Of a DNA stretch of 64,000 nt, positions 39,704 through 50,169 are shown one piece after another. A model generated the notes under the pieces. It had not been told where the DNA came from and searched no databases. It saw only the letters and a program-made list of their open reading frames with translations. Both the position numbers and the translations under genes were made by a program. The stretch lies in contig JAHLEZ010000001.1 in NCBI GenBank assembly GCA_020726505.1, positions 1,984,001 through 2,048,000 on the forward strand, written 5' to 3'. How positions within the stretch are numbered: the first letter of the stretch is position 1; each line of letters starts with the position of its first letter. The stretch comes from Leptodontidium sp. MPI-SDFR-AT-0119 (taxonomy: Eukaryota > Ascomycota > Leotiomycetes > Helotiales > Leptodontidiaceae).

Positions 39704-40730
39704 TTAGCCCTCGTAATTGGAAACGAGAACCAGCGCCGAGTTATGTAGCATCGGGTTGTAAACAAGCTTTTCTGAGATCTCCATTCCAGCACTCTCAATG
39801 AGACTGTCCAACTACACTTGGGTACGTTCGAGTGATCCTAGGCAAGCCATCATCACCAGGTCCATACCCATAGCCTCACTCGATACCCCAACTCTGGGAA
39901 GAACAGTCTCATCAACCAAGATCTTCGAGTGCCTTCCCATAGCTGGGACACTGCTCTTGAGGATATCAGCACATTTCTCATCTGGGTAATCGTGGAAGAT
40001 GGCGCGGAAATAGTAAAATTTGGCACCTATTCACTCCGGTACAGGTTAGTAGATGTAAAACTCACTGCAAAAATCAAAGATTGATGGATGATATGTGACA
40101 TACCTTTCACAGCCTGCGGTTTCCAAAAGTCCTGCACCATCACTTCAACACCTTCGATTTCTGGACGTCGCTCAACAGTCTCCTTCAGATCTTGCAGCAC
40201 CACTCTCCCCTTTAGTTCGGAATATTTCTTTCTCAGTGCCACACACTGCTGTCCTCTCCCACCACCTACATCCACAAACAACACCCTCTCTTCTTCATCG
40301 CCCACAGATTTCCACTCGGCAAGCTCCCGTTCAAGCGGAAATACTGAAAGCCAGTCATTTGTACCCCGCGGGATCATCATTGAGTGTTGGAAATACCCGA
40401 ATTTGTCTCTCTGATCTGGCAGCCATTCGAAGCAAGAGAGTGGGGTATTGAATGCTTTCCAAAACGGCGTGTTGGTGTTGGACGTTATATTTCTGTACCC
40501 TGTATCTTTGAGGAAGTCGGGTAATGCGTGCAGAACAAGATTGATTGTGTCGAAGCTTCAAATGGATGTACGTACCAATGAGGAAATCCTAAAATTTGGA
40601 TTGATGAACAGGAAGGGTTTACCTGTGATGGATCGCTTCATGCCAGCTTGGTAGCATGTTGGATTTGTCGAATCGTCTGAGCAGTCCAAGTATCGTCAAT
40701 ATCGGTGTTTATCGCTCTGTTGGAAGCCAA
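39704..40730 (-). pseudogene. Decayed O-methyltransferase
   Basis: Fungal SAM-dependent O-methyltransferase of the secondary-metabolism type, now broken. Readable parts on the minus strand: FDTINLVLHALPDFLKDTGY (about 40560), then MMIPRGTNDWLSVFPLERE, the SAM motif LFVDVGGGRGQQC, and VMVQDFWKPQAVK before an intron. The next exon has FYYFRAIFHDYPDEKCADIL and ILVDETVLPRVG. Here the frame meets TAG at 39814-39812, where the family has Gln (ERTQV-stop-LDSLIESAGME), although homologous sequence continues to 39704. The N-terminal winged-helix domain is reduced to a fragment near 40665-40730 (DDTWTAQTIRQ), with most of that domain missing. The deletion and the nonsense codon together support a pseudogene. 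Confidence 0.72.
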
Positions 40731-41408
40731 TGTCTATACAAAGAAGCTGAGTGAATCTGCGACACGCTGAGAGAGGTTTCGGTCCTGCTCAAAAAGATTT
40801 CGGTAAGGGAGCAATGTCTTACACTATTTTTGATGAAGCAGATGCCCTTGTTTCCAGGATTATGGTCATTATTGGGCTCCTTTCGAACCCGGTCGTGTTG
40901 AGTATTCAGGCAGAGTTGGTTCGTTTGAAAGCGAAGAGTAACGTCCGTCCCTGCGAGACGAGATGCACCCTATCACGAGACGAATCTATAGTTTTGGAAT
41001 CATAATTACTTTCTTTAATTATTTCTCCTTAAGAAGACCACTTAGTAATAAGAAAAAGTGCATTGTTGGTTAGAATATTAATCATTCCAATCACGTCATC
41101 AATCTTTCGTTATCCCCCATCACGACTATTGAAGTATTTTCAAAAATTCGCTGAACTAGAGGCAAAGTCCTGTTACAACATATTATGACACCAATTTTAA
41201 AAACACTTAAAAGGGGGAAAAGTCAGTCCATAAGCACGACTGATGCTTACGACTGCCACGTTCCAGCCTCCTAGCCAACAGGCAACCCTGCCCCATCACA
41301 TGAGATGCCGTATCATATTCGTATCCACCTCGGTCCAGGTCCTCGACCTAAACTCCCCTTTCCCTATCTTTTGCCTACCTTTAGATGTTGAACATTGCTT
41401 AGTTTTGA
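40731..41408. other. AT-rich non-coding stretch
   Basis: Strongly AT-rich between about 40990 and 41230. No gene or clear repeat seen. It lies between two decayed genes. Confidence 0.4.
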
Positions 41409-42184
41409 CGTGCATCTATCGCACTCTGGCTATCTCAGACGACCCTCATTCGGAAGCTTCGTGACGACGCGATACGACACGATGAATGGGCGACCAAAAA
41501 ATACTGGCTTCATCTTTTCCAGCGACATATTTTCCCCGAATCGAACTTTGTTGTGGCCACTGAGCAGCCTCCCTTGGCTACGGGAACTCAAAGAAGGGTT
41601 GACATCACTGTCGAGAATTTCGAAGAACAAACGCTCTTCCTTCAATTGTTAGTTGAGGCGAAGAAGGGCAGGGCACGGCAACTTCCTGCGACATTGTTGA
41701 AGTGGAATCTCAAGTGTACTCTGCCTATTACGAGCATTATACTGGAAATCATACGAGACGGCGAATGTGGGCAATGAGCGTCACAGGGCCTTGCGTTCGC
41801 ATCTGGGCTTTCGACGCCGAATCGGGTTTTTTGACACCAGCACTCCCAGTTGATAATGAACACGGAGAGAAAGCGTCTTATATTGACTTCCAGACATCGG
41901 AGAAGGGGCTGATGGACTATTTTGCCTTCATCAAGCAGAACTTGGTGCCTCCTGATTCGATCTTCGACGGATCGGACATGAGCACGTCTGACATTAGCAT
42001 GTCTGACATTGAGATCTTGGACGTAGGATCCGTTGTATTGGCTAAGGCGATCAGGTTTCGAAGTCAAGGGTTGGAGATAGAACTGATAAGTGGCGACAGA
42101 TTGCGTACAGTCAAGGAAAGGTGGGAAACAGCGCGGTGCACAGTGGAAGGAGAAGTTGTCAACGGCCACAAATATAGGCACTAG
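41409..42184 (+). pseudogene. Frameshifted member of a fungal hypothetical-protein family
   Basis: The first frame (41409 to about 41665) gives IRHDEWATKKYW, FQRHIFPESNFVVATEQPP, QRRVDITV and LLVEAKKG, resembling uncharacterised fungal proteins I recall only as hypotheticals. The second frame (about 41660-42184) continues with TATSCDIVEVESQVYSAYYE and MWAMSVTGPCVRIWAF. The two frames join only by a one- or two-base shift in the GGGCAGGGCACGG stretch near 41663-41673; no intron of plausible length fits there. No suitable ATG is seen in the first frame. The arrangement of acidic and Lys residues (RRVDITV, VEAKK) recalls nuclease-like folds, but this is only a guess. A sequencing error could also explain the shift. 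Confidence 0.5.
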
Positions 42185-42257
42185 TTCGGGCGATGTGTAC
42201 TTCGCCATGAACATCGCCGAATATCTCTAGCGAGTGTAGGAGAGCAATGTTACTCCA

Positions 42258-42749
42258 TCAACCCAAGAGCTTCCTGTCAATTACTTTTGTTGTAGTCATG
42301 ACCAATTCCGTCTGTGTTGCCCATACCTCTAGTTTGTCTCCTTCAGAGCAACTCGTCCAGCCTGCGGTCTCGTACCTGCTACCTTTTGATACTTGGTATG
42401 TTCTCACTATCACGGTACGGTCGATCGACAAGCCTATTCTCCGGGCAGCTTTAAATGAAAGCCGTTCCACGGCCGGGCATCTTTCAGCAGGATCGACGCT
42501 TATACGACAACAACCCAAAGCCCTTTCTGTGCCGTCAAACTATTCGACAATGAGACCCCAACAAAATTGATCTTTCTCGTCACAAAATACCCAGATAGAT
42601 GTAACATCTTTCAGTTGGGCTGACGCGTAGCATGCGTCTAACAGCGGAGGGTTTTCCGGAGCTGGAGGGACGGCCGCAGAGTAGAAGCCACCTTCCGTAA
42701 GTACCCCCCGAATAAAAATAAAGTTGTTATCTGCTACGGTAGATAACAA
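42258..42749 (-). pseudogene. Broken reading frame of unknown family
   Basis: One minus-strand frame runs from 42749 to 42258 with a single TAG at about 42542-42540. Before it the sequence reads PPAPENPPLLDACYASAQL and WVFCDEKDQFCWGLIVE. After it, FDGTERALGCCRISVDPAE and ERLSFKAARRIGLSIDRT. Composition is protein-like on both sides, so the stop probably replaced Gln. I do not recognise the family and cannot find the start exon. Confidence 0.35.
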
Positions 42750-42855
42750 AGTTGATTGCGGAGGGGTGTGTACCGCATAGTCTTTCCTTGATCCAACCGG
42801 TGGCGGACCAATATAAAAGTCTCCTCTATGAGGCGTTTGAACCTTCTACTCATTC

Positions 42856-42904
42856 AGGGTGGCCAACAAGTCAGTTGAGTTAAGCCAACTAAATAAGCCA
42901 CCCT
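42856..42904. repeat. Imperfect inverted repeat / stem-loop
   Basis: AGGGTGGC (42856-42863) is complementary to GCCACCCT (42897-42904), with an inner AGTTG/CAACT pair around a TTAA centre. Just to the right, CAGTCAGTTGAG-like units repeat up to about 42970. It could be a relic of a transposon end. Confidence 0.45.
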
Positions 42905-43218
42905 CTTCAACGTCAGTCAGTCAGTTGAGATATATTATTAGATAAGTCAGTCAGTTAGTAATAGGTTGATCAGTTGCTTATAAGTTCAAATATTAAAATT
43001 TCCCGAATATGATGAGTTTTGGTGGTATGGATGCCCTGATTTTGAAGCCCATGGATGTCGTGGATACATTTTGATAGGGGCGGCCGCCTCGCTTAGCCAA
43101 CATGGAGGCTTCTAATTGGCTAGAATCGTGACTCAGCCGAGCTCTGAAGAACCCCAGAATCCCCGGATCGCATCCAAAACTCTGTCTCTGTTGGAATAAT
43201 CACGATAACTTCATCAAA

Positions 43219-43395
43219 ATGGCCTCTTCCCACACATCCCCTATCGATTTGAGCGACGACGACGATAGAAGAGCACCTAATGCGCTTATACGAGTTGTCC
43301 CGAACGTGTTGGCGGCGATGATGGCCAAACCGACAGCAGCAGAGTCTGCAGAGCCAAAGATATTACGGGACCGGTGCAAACGACTAGAACCTTAA
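43219..43395 (+). pseudogene. Short reading frame, likely the 5' part of a decayed gene
   Basis: ATG at 43219 opens a 58-residue frame starting MASSHTSPIDLSDDDDRRAP, ending in RCKRLEP then TAA (43393-43395). The same frame continues beyond the stop as YNEFYDPFKPHNE. A neighbouring frame then reads EWPELAAMAFIETIYMNSSR and on to about 43790 (LRRIESDITSLRGEYYEQR). This suggests one gene of roughly 190 residues broken by a CAA-to-TAA stop and a frameshift. The family is not recognised. Confidence 0.3.
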
Positions 43396-43795
43396 TATAA
43401 TGAGTTTTACGACCCTTTTAAACCTCACAACGAGAAGAGAAGGAGAAGGAATGGCCTGAGTTAGCTGCTATGGCCTTTATTGAAACAATCTACATGAATA
43501 GTAGCCGTTTCCCCGGCCGCCGAGCAGCGTTTGCAATGCGAATGTCGACAAAAGACGCGATTGCCTCTAACATGCGGTTCACCTGCTGCAGAGAACTTCG
43601 ACGCATTGAGAGCGACATAACCAGTCTCCGAGGGGAATACTACGAACAACGAGGAGCAACGTCAGCTTTTGCCCTCTCGCGCGGTAAAGGGACGAAAGAC
43701 TCGTACAAGCAACTAGTGGACTGCCCAGGGAGAAGAGGAATCCACAAGCTCCACATTGACGATGGATGTGTATGTGTTCCATGTCGTCGTTGAAT

Positions 43796-44694
43796 CGGTT
43801 TATGTTGTCGGCCAAGGGAGTGTACCGGCCCGCAGATAAGAATCCTCCAGCAGCAAAAGCCTTTGACGTGATGCGACGCTGGAATGTGGTGGTGGTTGGA
43901 ACTTCTCAGGAAACGGGAAATTTGACGCGCAGCCACAAACGTCCCAGCCACACAAGTAGCCTACAAATTACGACAACCACACCGATTAAAGGAGATATGA
44001 GTATGAAATGGCGCGCTCTGGCCACCATAAGACTGATAACCTTTAGCATTATAATTAAACCTGGATATATATATCTAATAGTTCATTGGTTTAAAAGGCA
44101 GAAAAAGCTTGATAGCGGTGTTGCGAGTCGAGCGGTCTATATAGAATCAATTGAAGGAGGCCCTTTGTGAAATGAAGGGGGCGGTGCCGGATGTGGTTAT
44201 AATTTTCGAAATTAATAAGACAGGAGTATTTGGGATAGAAGTATAATACAACTGAAATAAAAATAAATATAACTTTTTGCTTGTTTATAAATTTTTAGTC
44301 GCTTAAACTCGAAGTACTTGCAATTGTCTCGTTACACAGTGCATGTCGGCACACAGGGATAGACGTTATGTTTTCACCTTTTCTGTCAAGTCGTGAGGGG
44401 TCAATGAATACATGCACTGGCACACTAGCAGATGTCAAGGAATTATGAATGATAGGCATGTCTGTTGGGGTCTAGGCTTATATAGCTATCGGAAAATAAT
44501 GCCGAGGACTATAAACGATTAGTTGACCAGCTACAAATCTAAAGCAGCTTTAAAACGTCCAATAAAATCACATATTATAAATGAAATTTAAAAAAATCAA
44601 AATCATAATTAACTTTATTAAAACACGGAAATAGCCAAAAACATTCGTCTTTCAAAGGGTTTTGAGAAAGACGGGATGACCCTTGATTACATGT
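43796..44694. other. AT-rich non-coding stretch
   Basis: AT-rich blocks at about 44200-44300 and 44560-44640 with poly(A/T) runs. A 24-bp segment at about 43941-43964 resembles part of one arm of the inverted repeat at 59360-59401. No gene seen. Confidence 0.4.
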
Positions 44695-45066
44695 TCACCA
44701 TGTTTCCATTTCCACCATGATGGGTTCGAACTCATCATCATCAATCCCAGCTGACGCAGGATGCTCGTCCTTATCAGTGCCATCCTCACTCGATCCTCTC
44801 CCCTTTTGAGCTCTCGCCATTCTCTCCTTCATTTCCAACAGTCCGGCCTTCACCGTTGACAACGCGAAAGAAGTTTTCTTTTGATTCACAAAGCAAGCCT
44901 GACAGATGGTCTGAATCTTGAGGGAGTGAAGTGGGTGTGCATTCATTGTTTGGCACTCGATAGAGTACGTCCCATCGAGGTACGCCATCTGGAGATGACA
45001 CGTGCTGACTGCAGGACCCCAACCGTTGTGCCCGCATGAGTATGCGTTGCGTTTGTGGTAACACAT
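44695..45066 (-). CDS. Small Cys/His-rich hypothetical protein
   Basis: Single-exon 123 aa protein. The N-terminal half has regularly placed Cys and His: C2, C11-GH13, C23, C38, H44, H47 and a CQAC pair at 55-58. This looks like a zinc-binding module. I recall similar short fungal proteins starting MCYxKR with a CGH motif, all uncharacterised. The C-terminal half is charged and helical and ends in an acidic stretch. It is the only clean reading frame in the surrounding decayed island. Function unknown. Confidence 0.6.
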   Translation of the reverse strand: MCYHKRNAYSCGHNGWGPAVSTCHLQMAYLDGTYSIECQTMNAHPLHSLKIQTICQACFVNQKKTSFALSTVKAGLLEMKERMARAQKGRGSSEDGTDKDEHPASAGIDDDEFEPIMVEMETW

Positions 45067-47845
45067 GATGAATCTCGGCGGGCTGAGGACTTGGAAGTCT
45101 GAAGTGAGGTTGGCCTGTGTAGAATGACAGGCGGCTGTGTATGGCGGAGAATGTGTGGATGAGAAAGATAATTCATAAGGTAGAGATGACCAAATTATAG
45201 AAAATGATTTGAAACTGTTCCTTTTTTTTTAAAAAAAAAAGAGAGAAAAAAAAATTGCTTACATTGTTGCAATTCTTCCATTGTAGCCGCAATTCTTTAT
45301 GGTGAGCAAAAAGAAAGTTGGCATCTTTGTTAGGCTTGTTTGAAGTGTTGTAAGGAGCTTCGGGCCCGAGATTTGGCTTTGATCTCCTTTCATTTCATAA
45401 ATGCCTCTAGATAAAGGGAATAATTTTAAGAGAAAAAGGTGATTGTATATTCTAAGACTGTCTGCCAGCAAAGCATGGCATAACATGGCCATCCTCGGTG
45501 ACTGCTCGCTTAGTGAGAATAAGGGACGGCGTGTTTTCAAAGGGCTTTGTTCGACCTCGCTTCCCCGAATTGGTTACTAACGTACAGAGGATTACAATGG
45601 ACCCCCCAAAATCTTATGGCAACTGTTGGGCAGTTTTTCCTCTCATGATTTTTTTTGTTCATAACGTCAACGTTGGATTTGGACAAGGCAAATGCATGGA
45701 GTCATTGTGACGCGGCGTTACTTCATGGACAGCTCAGATAGGCTGCCCCAAACACATTCTCCTCTTAGGTTTCATCATTCTATGCTAATTCTCAGGATGG
45801 GAAAGTGAATTCTGTGAGTGGCTTTACCCTCTTATCTTAAAATTAGTAGTTATATAAAGCCCGTGTCTATGCCCAGAACCACACCCCCCACCACCACAGT
45901 CCCTAAATACCCAGTCTTCGACTACGTATATCTCTACTCAAAGGCGCAATTCTGCTACTTTCCATCGTGCGGGTCGGCCCGTAATCCTTTCTCGTATTCG
46001 ATTCGTAGAAAAGGCAACCCGGGATAGTCACAGCGGTCTTCCGTTACTGTAGGGCTTGGTCAGTTTCAACGTGCTCGGAGGAAGAGCATGGGTATCGAAA
46101 TTGAGGTTCGTAGGCTCCGAGTCTGTTGGCAATCTTTTGCTGTAAAGCCCTTTGACATAGACTGTCATGCCGTTGGTGAGTGTCACTGTCGGATTCGAGA
46201 GATTAGACTGATGCAGTCTTACTTTCTCGTCCACCCTGGACCGTATCATCTCCACTATCCCTTCCCACCCCAGCCATAGCCTATCGAAGCATCAAAATTT
46301 AGTTACCATCCCTAAGAAAGTCCACTTTTAGGTAATTTCTAGGATCCAAAGACAATATAACGCATGATCAGCTTCAAGAAGCATATGAATGGTCGACTTA
46401 CTACAACAGAAAAGGCAGCTTGCGCCGCGGCACTGCTGTTGCTGAGTTTCTTAGAAGATACTTATCTAAATAGCTCATCTCCCGCGAGATATAGAACCTC
46501 TTATGTACACAGGTGAGAGCGGAAATGACCTCCTCCGTGCTGTGTTTTGATATTGACTAACGACAGGCCCATCAAATGATACACAAGCGATTTTCCCCTC
46601 TCAAAATACTCAAAAGACACCTGTAATCACGTTAAGCGAGTCTATATCATGTGTCAAGTTTCTCCTGAAGTATTCTTTCGCCTACTGAAAGAAAACAGGG
46701 ACCCAGTCTACTTGATCTCCCAGGTCCGGTTGGCCGGTGAATAGTCCCAACAGAAGGATATTACCCCCTCCCCTAAAAACACGGGATCGAAGGCTAACTT
46801 GGAATCTTGATCATTCGAAGTAGATTTGTCCTTTGGTAAATATCAATTTCTTAAAACAAAGACTGAATTAGTCAGTGTTGCTATTCTTGGGCTACGGGAT
46901 ACGTGGAGCTCCAAAACATGATCAACTCATTGGACTCCTCGTTAAGTTAACGGAATGAAATAATACAGCTTAGTCGGCGTGTCAGTTCTCCCTTCTAGAA
47001 CTATCTTGACTTGTTGATATCTACTGAAGGGACATATTGCCTAATAGTACTTCCGAGATGAAGATAGCAGTGATAACCGTGCTTGATTTCATTTTCGAGC
47101 CAGACTGATATATATTCTCCTCTTCAGGTCACCTGCTGATCACGTGCTCTTTGGCCAACCCCCCTTCAAAGGGTTTCGCTAGCTCAAGAGCACAGCCTGC
47201 CAAGGTCCCGAAAGTGCAAGAATCCTTCTCGTTTAACTCTAATCATTTAAGAAGACAGTCGTCGCTAAATGTATTTGGTTTGCGTTATGCTACTTAATAA
47301 TTGCTAAAGGGTCTCGGCATCGAGAAAGCCTTGTCATCTGCCTGGCACAATTTCTTTGTGAAGTAATCTCTGGCAGACAGTTACAGTACAGTATCACACC
47401 CTTATCTGTCCAGCCCCAATCTTTCGAGATACGGCCTGACCACAAGTGGCAGCGTCAACATGTCACACGTCTCTTTTAGCCTGGTTGTGGTGGCTGGCGT
47501 CTTGGAAGTGTCCTAGAGAATATGTATTGGGCCTAGCGAGCTGTACCTCCTCGGGAAAGTGGGCTGTGGAGAATATTGGCATCGATGTCTCAGCTCTCAC
47601 CGAGCAATCACAAGCGTTTTCGTCAGCCTCACTTTCGTCTGATTTGCTTGAGCCGAATGCAGGCGCAAAGCCGCGACTGCGATGGGGAGGGCTGTACAAA
47701 TTCCGAGGTTCCCTCATGAGGCTGAAGCCTTTCCCTTTTCTTTTGCCCTCTTCTCTTTCCCTTCATCTCTTTCTCATCGCGCATGTAATCAATTGACTTC
47801 GGACCTCTGCACCTATCTCATCAATAAACGAATTGCTGTTTTACG
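45067..47845. other. 2.8 kb gene-poor stretch
   Basis: Contains a T9A10 palindrome at 45222-45240 followed by more A-runs to 45254, a CACGTG at 47141-47146, and an octamer GTACAGTA at 47386-47393. Short frames, such as the minus strand at 46028-46255, have no recognisable content. The last few hundred bases are the promoter of the amino acid permease; CT-rich sequence at 47725-47780 precedes its ATG. Confidence 0.4.
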
Positions 47846-49858
47846 ATGGTACAGCCAAACAACGGCTACGACGACGGGATGGAAATGGCTCAATATCAGG
47901 GAATGGAGACAAGTCCATACAATGGAATGGAAATTAACACATACGGAGGGGGTGTGTCGGATGATGGGTCCGAGAAACTGGCTTTCCATCAAACCACGAA
48001 TGTTTACGACGAGGATCCGAGATCACGGCTGCGCAGAGATTTGAAGACAAGACAAATTGCTATGATAGCGCTTGGTGGTGCGCTCGGCACAGGACTGCTC
48101 ATCAATACGTGAGTTCTCTCGAACTTCTGTCACTGTAGTACGCTAATTCAAGCAGTGGTCCTTCTCTTGCAAATTCCGGGCCAGGATCTATGTTGATCGG
48201 ATATGCGCTGGTAGGAGTATTGTGTTTCGCGGTCATGAGCGCAATGGTAAATCGGTCTTAAAACCCCTTCTCTTATTTTGGTTACTGACCGCAACGCCAG
48301 GGAGAAATGGCTGCTTGGCTCCCTCTACCATCAGGATTTACAGGTTTTGCACACAGATTTGTTGATCCGGCGCTGGGATTTGCTCTCGGTAAGTTTTCAG
48401 ACCTGTCCATTTTACAAACGCGACTGACACTCAACCACAGGTTGGAACTATTGGTTCAAATACATCATCACTACTCCGAATAACATCATAGCTTCCGTTC
48501 TCGTCATCAGATACTGGTTTAATAAAGCAGGCTATGATGGTCCAGGAGCAAATGGAGCGATCTATGTTGCTATTATCCTCGCCGCGATCATCGCCATCAA
48601 CTACTTCGGAGTTGGCTTCTTCGGAGAATTCGAATTCTGGCTCAGCAGTGCTAAAGTGTTGGTTATGCTAGGACTTATCATTTTCACTATCGTTCTGGCT
48701 ACAGGTGGAGCAGGGAGCGAAACTCGTCCGACTGGTTTCCATTACTGGAATGACCCTGGAGCTTTTGCTGAGTACAAAGCCAGTATGCCCTCCTAAATGC
48801 TTCTTCCCGATTATGAACAGATCACTGACTATGCATTCATAGCTGGTGGTGGCGGTAGATTCCTAGGATTTTGGAACGTGATGACGAGTGCTGTCTTCTC
48901 ATTTTTAGGCGCGGAACTCGTTGGAGTAACGGTTGGAGAAGCTCAAAATCCACGACGAGCGATCCCACGAGCTGTCAAGCTGACCTTCTTCCGAATCGTC
49001 TTCTTTTACATCGTTCTCATCCTTCTCCTCGGCATGGCGGTCCCCTACAACAGTCCAAAACTCCTGTCAGCCAACAATGCAGGTGACGAAACAGTATCCG
49101 CAGAAGCCAGTCCCTTTGTCGTTGCAGCTATGATCGCAGGCGTCGATGGTCTCCCAGATGTAATCAACGTCTGCCTTCTGATATTTACTTTCTCGGCCGC
49201 AAACTCCGATCTCTATATCGCAACACGTTCTCTCTACTCCCTTGCAATCGAAGGCAATGCCCCTCGCATTTTCGGTCGCACCAACGACAAAGGCGTACCC
49301 ATCTACGCGCTCACCCTCTCAAGCGCCTGCTGCACCATAGCATTCATGAGCACCGACGTCGGGACTTTCAAAACATTCTCCTACTTCGTAACGCTCGTCA
49401 CGATCTTCGGAATCCTAACCTGGATCTCCATTCTCGTGTCACACATCTGCTTTGTGCGCGCCCGCAAAGCACAAAATATAGAAGACACAGCCCTCGCGTA
49501 CGTTTCGCCCTTTGGTGTCAAAGGCTCCTACGCAGCTCTGATTTTCGCCTGCGTCATTACTTTCTTCAACGGCTGGCCAACATTCGTGCATAACCCTGTC
49601 ACCGGGGAGAAATTCGACTGGCGGAACTTCATCGTCAGTTATATCCCCATCCCGATTTATCTCGGTATGATCTTTGGGTATAAGGTTATCATGAAGACCG
49701 AGAGGGTTCAGGCTGGGGATGCCGATCTATTTGGTGGGAAGGCGAAGATCGATGATGATGAGGCGGAGTTTTTGGCCCAGGAGATGAGGAGGAAGGGTGG
49801 CGTGACCGAGACGAAGTATCAGAAATATTATAGGGTTACACTAGGGAACTTCTTTTGA
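47846..49858 (+). CDS. Amino acid permease, YAT (fungal APC) family
   Basis: Plasma-membrane amino acid:H+ symporter, 599 aa. Exons: 47846-48108, 48156-48246, 48301-48388, 48441-48782 and 48843-49858. The cytosolic N-terminus is rich in Met, Tyr and Gly. RDLKTRQIAMIALGGALGTG opens segment 1 and is the family signature. GEMAAWLPLPSGFTGFAHRF and VDPALGFALGWNYWFKY follow. The FLGAELVGVTVGEAQNPRRA motif after the fifth exon junction is also typical. There are twelve membrane segments and the C-terminus ends YRVTLGNFF. Substrate specificity cannot be fixed from sequence. Splice phases agree at all four introns. Confidence 0.92.
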
Positions 49859-50169
49859 GCGTATTTCTCATTTTGGGTCTCGCGCAAATGTCAATGGGAT
49901 TGGGAGTTGGAAGCTGGTCATGAGCGTTATGTCTTCGAGCGAGGAGTATTGAGAAGTGTATTTTACTTGTATTACGATGCTCATGATTTATAGACAAATT
50001 AAGTAGTATGTACAGCAAGTTCCACCGAGTGATATATTGCGCGGTGTATCGCTTGAGAGTATGTTCCAAGAAACAACTCAAAACAACCACGTAGTAATCC
50101 TGGCGGAATATATTATCCGACAATTGCATTTATAGTCTTTCCAATGATCACCCCCTCCAATGGTGGCAT
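49859..50169. other. Intergenic stretch between convergent genes
   Basis: 3' regions of the permease (plus strand) and the DUF3433 gene (minus strand). Nothing else seen. Confidence 0.35.

Noticed and set aside
46028..46255. 75-aa minus-strand frame
   Set aside because: Looks mildly protein-like (TVTLTNGMTVYVKGLY) but no exon before or after it could be joined; kept as intergenic.
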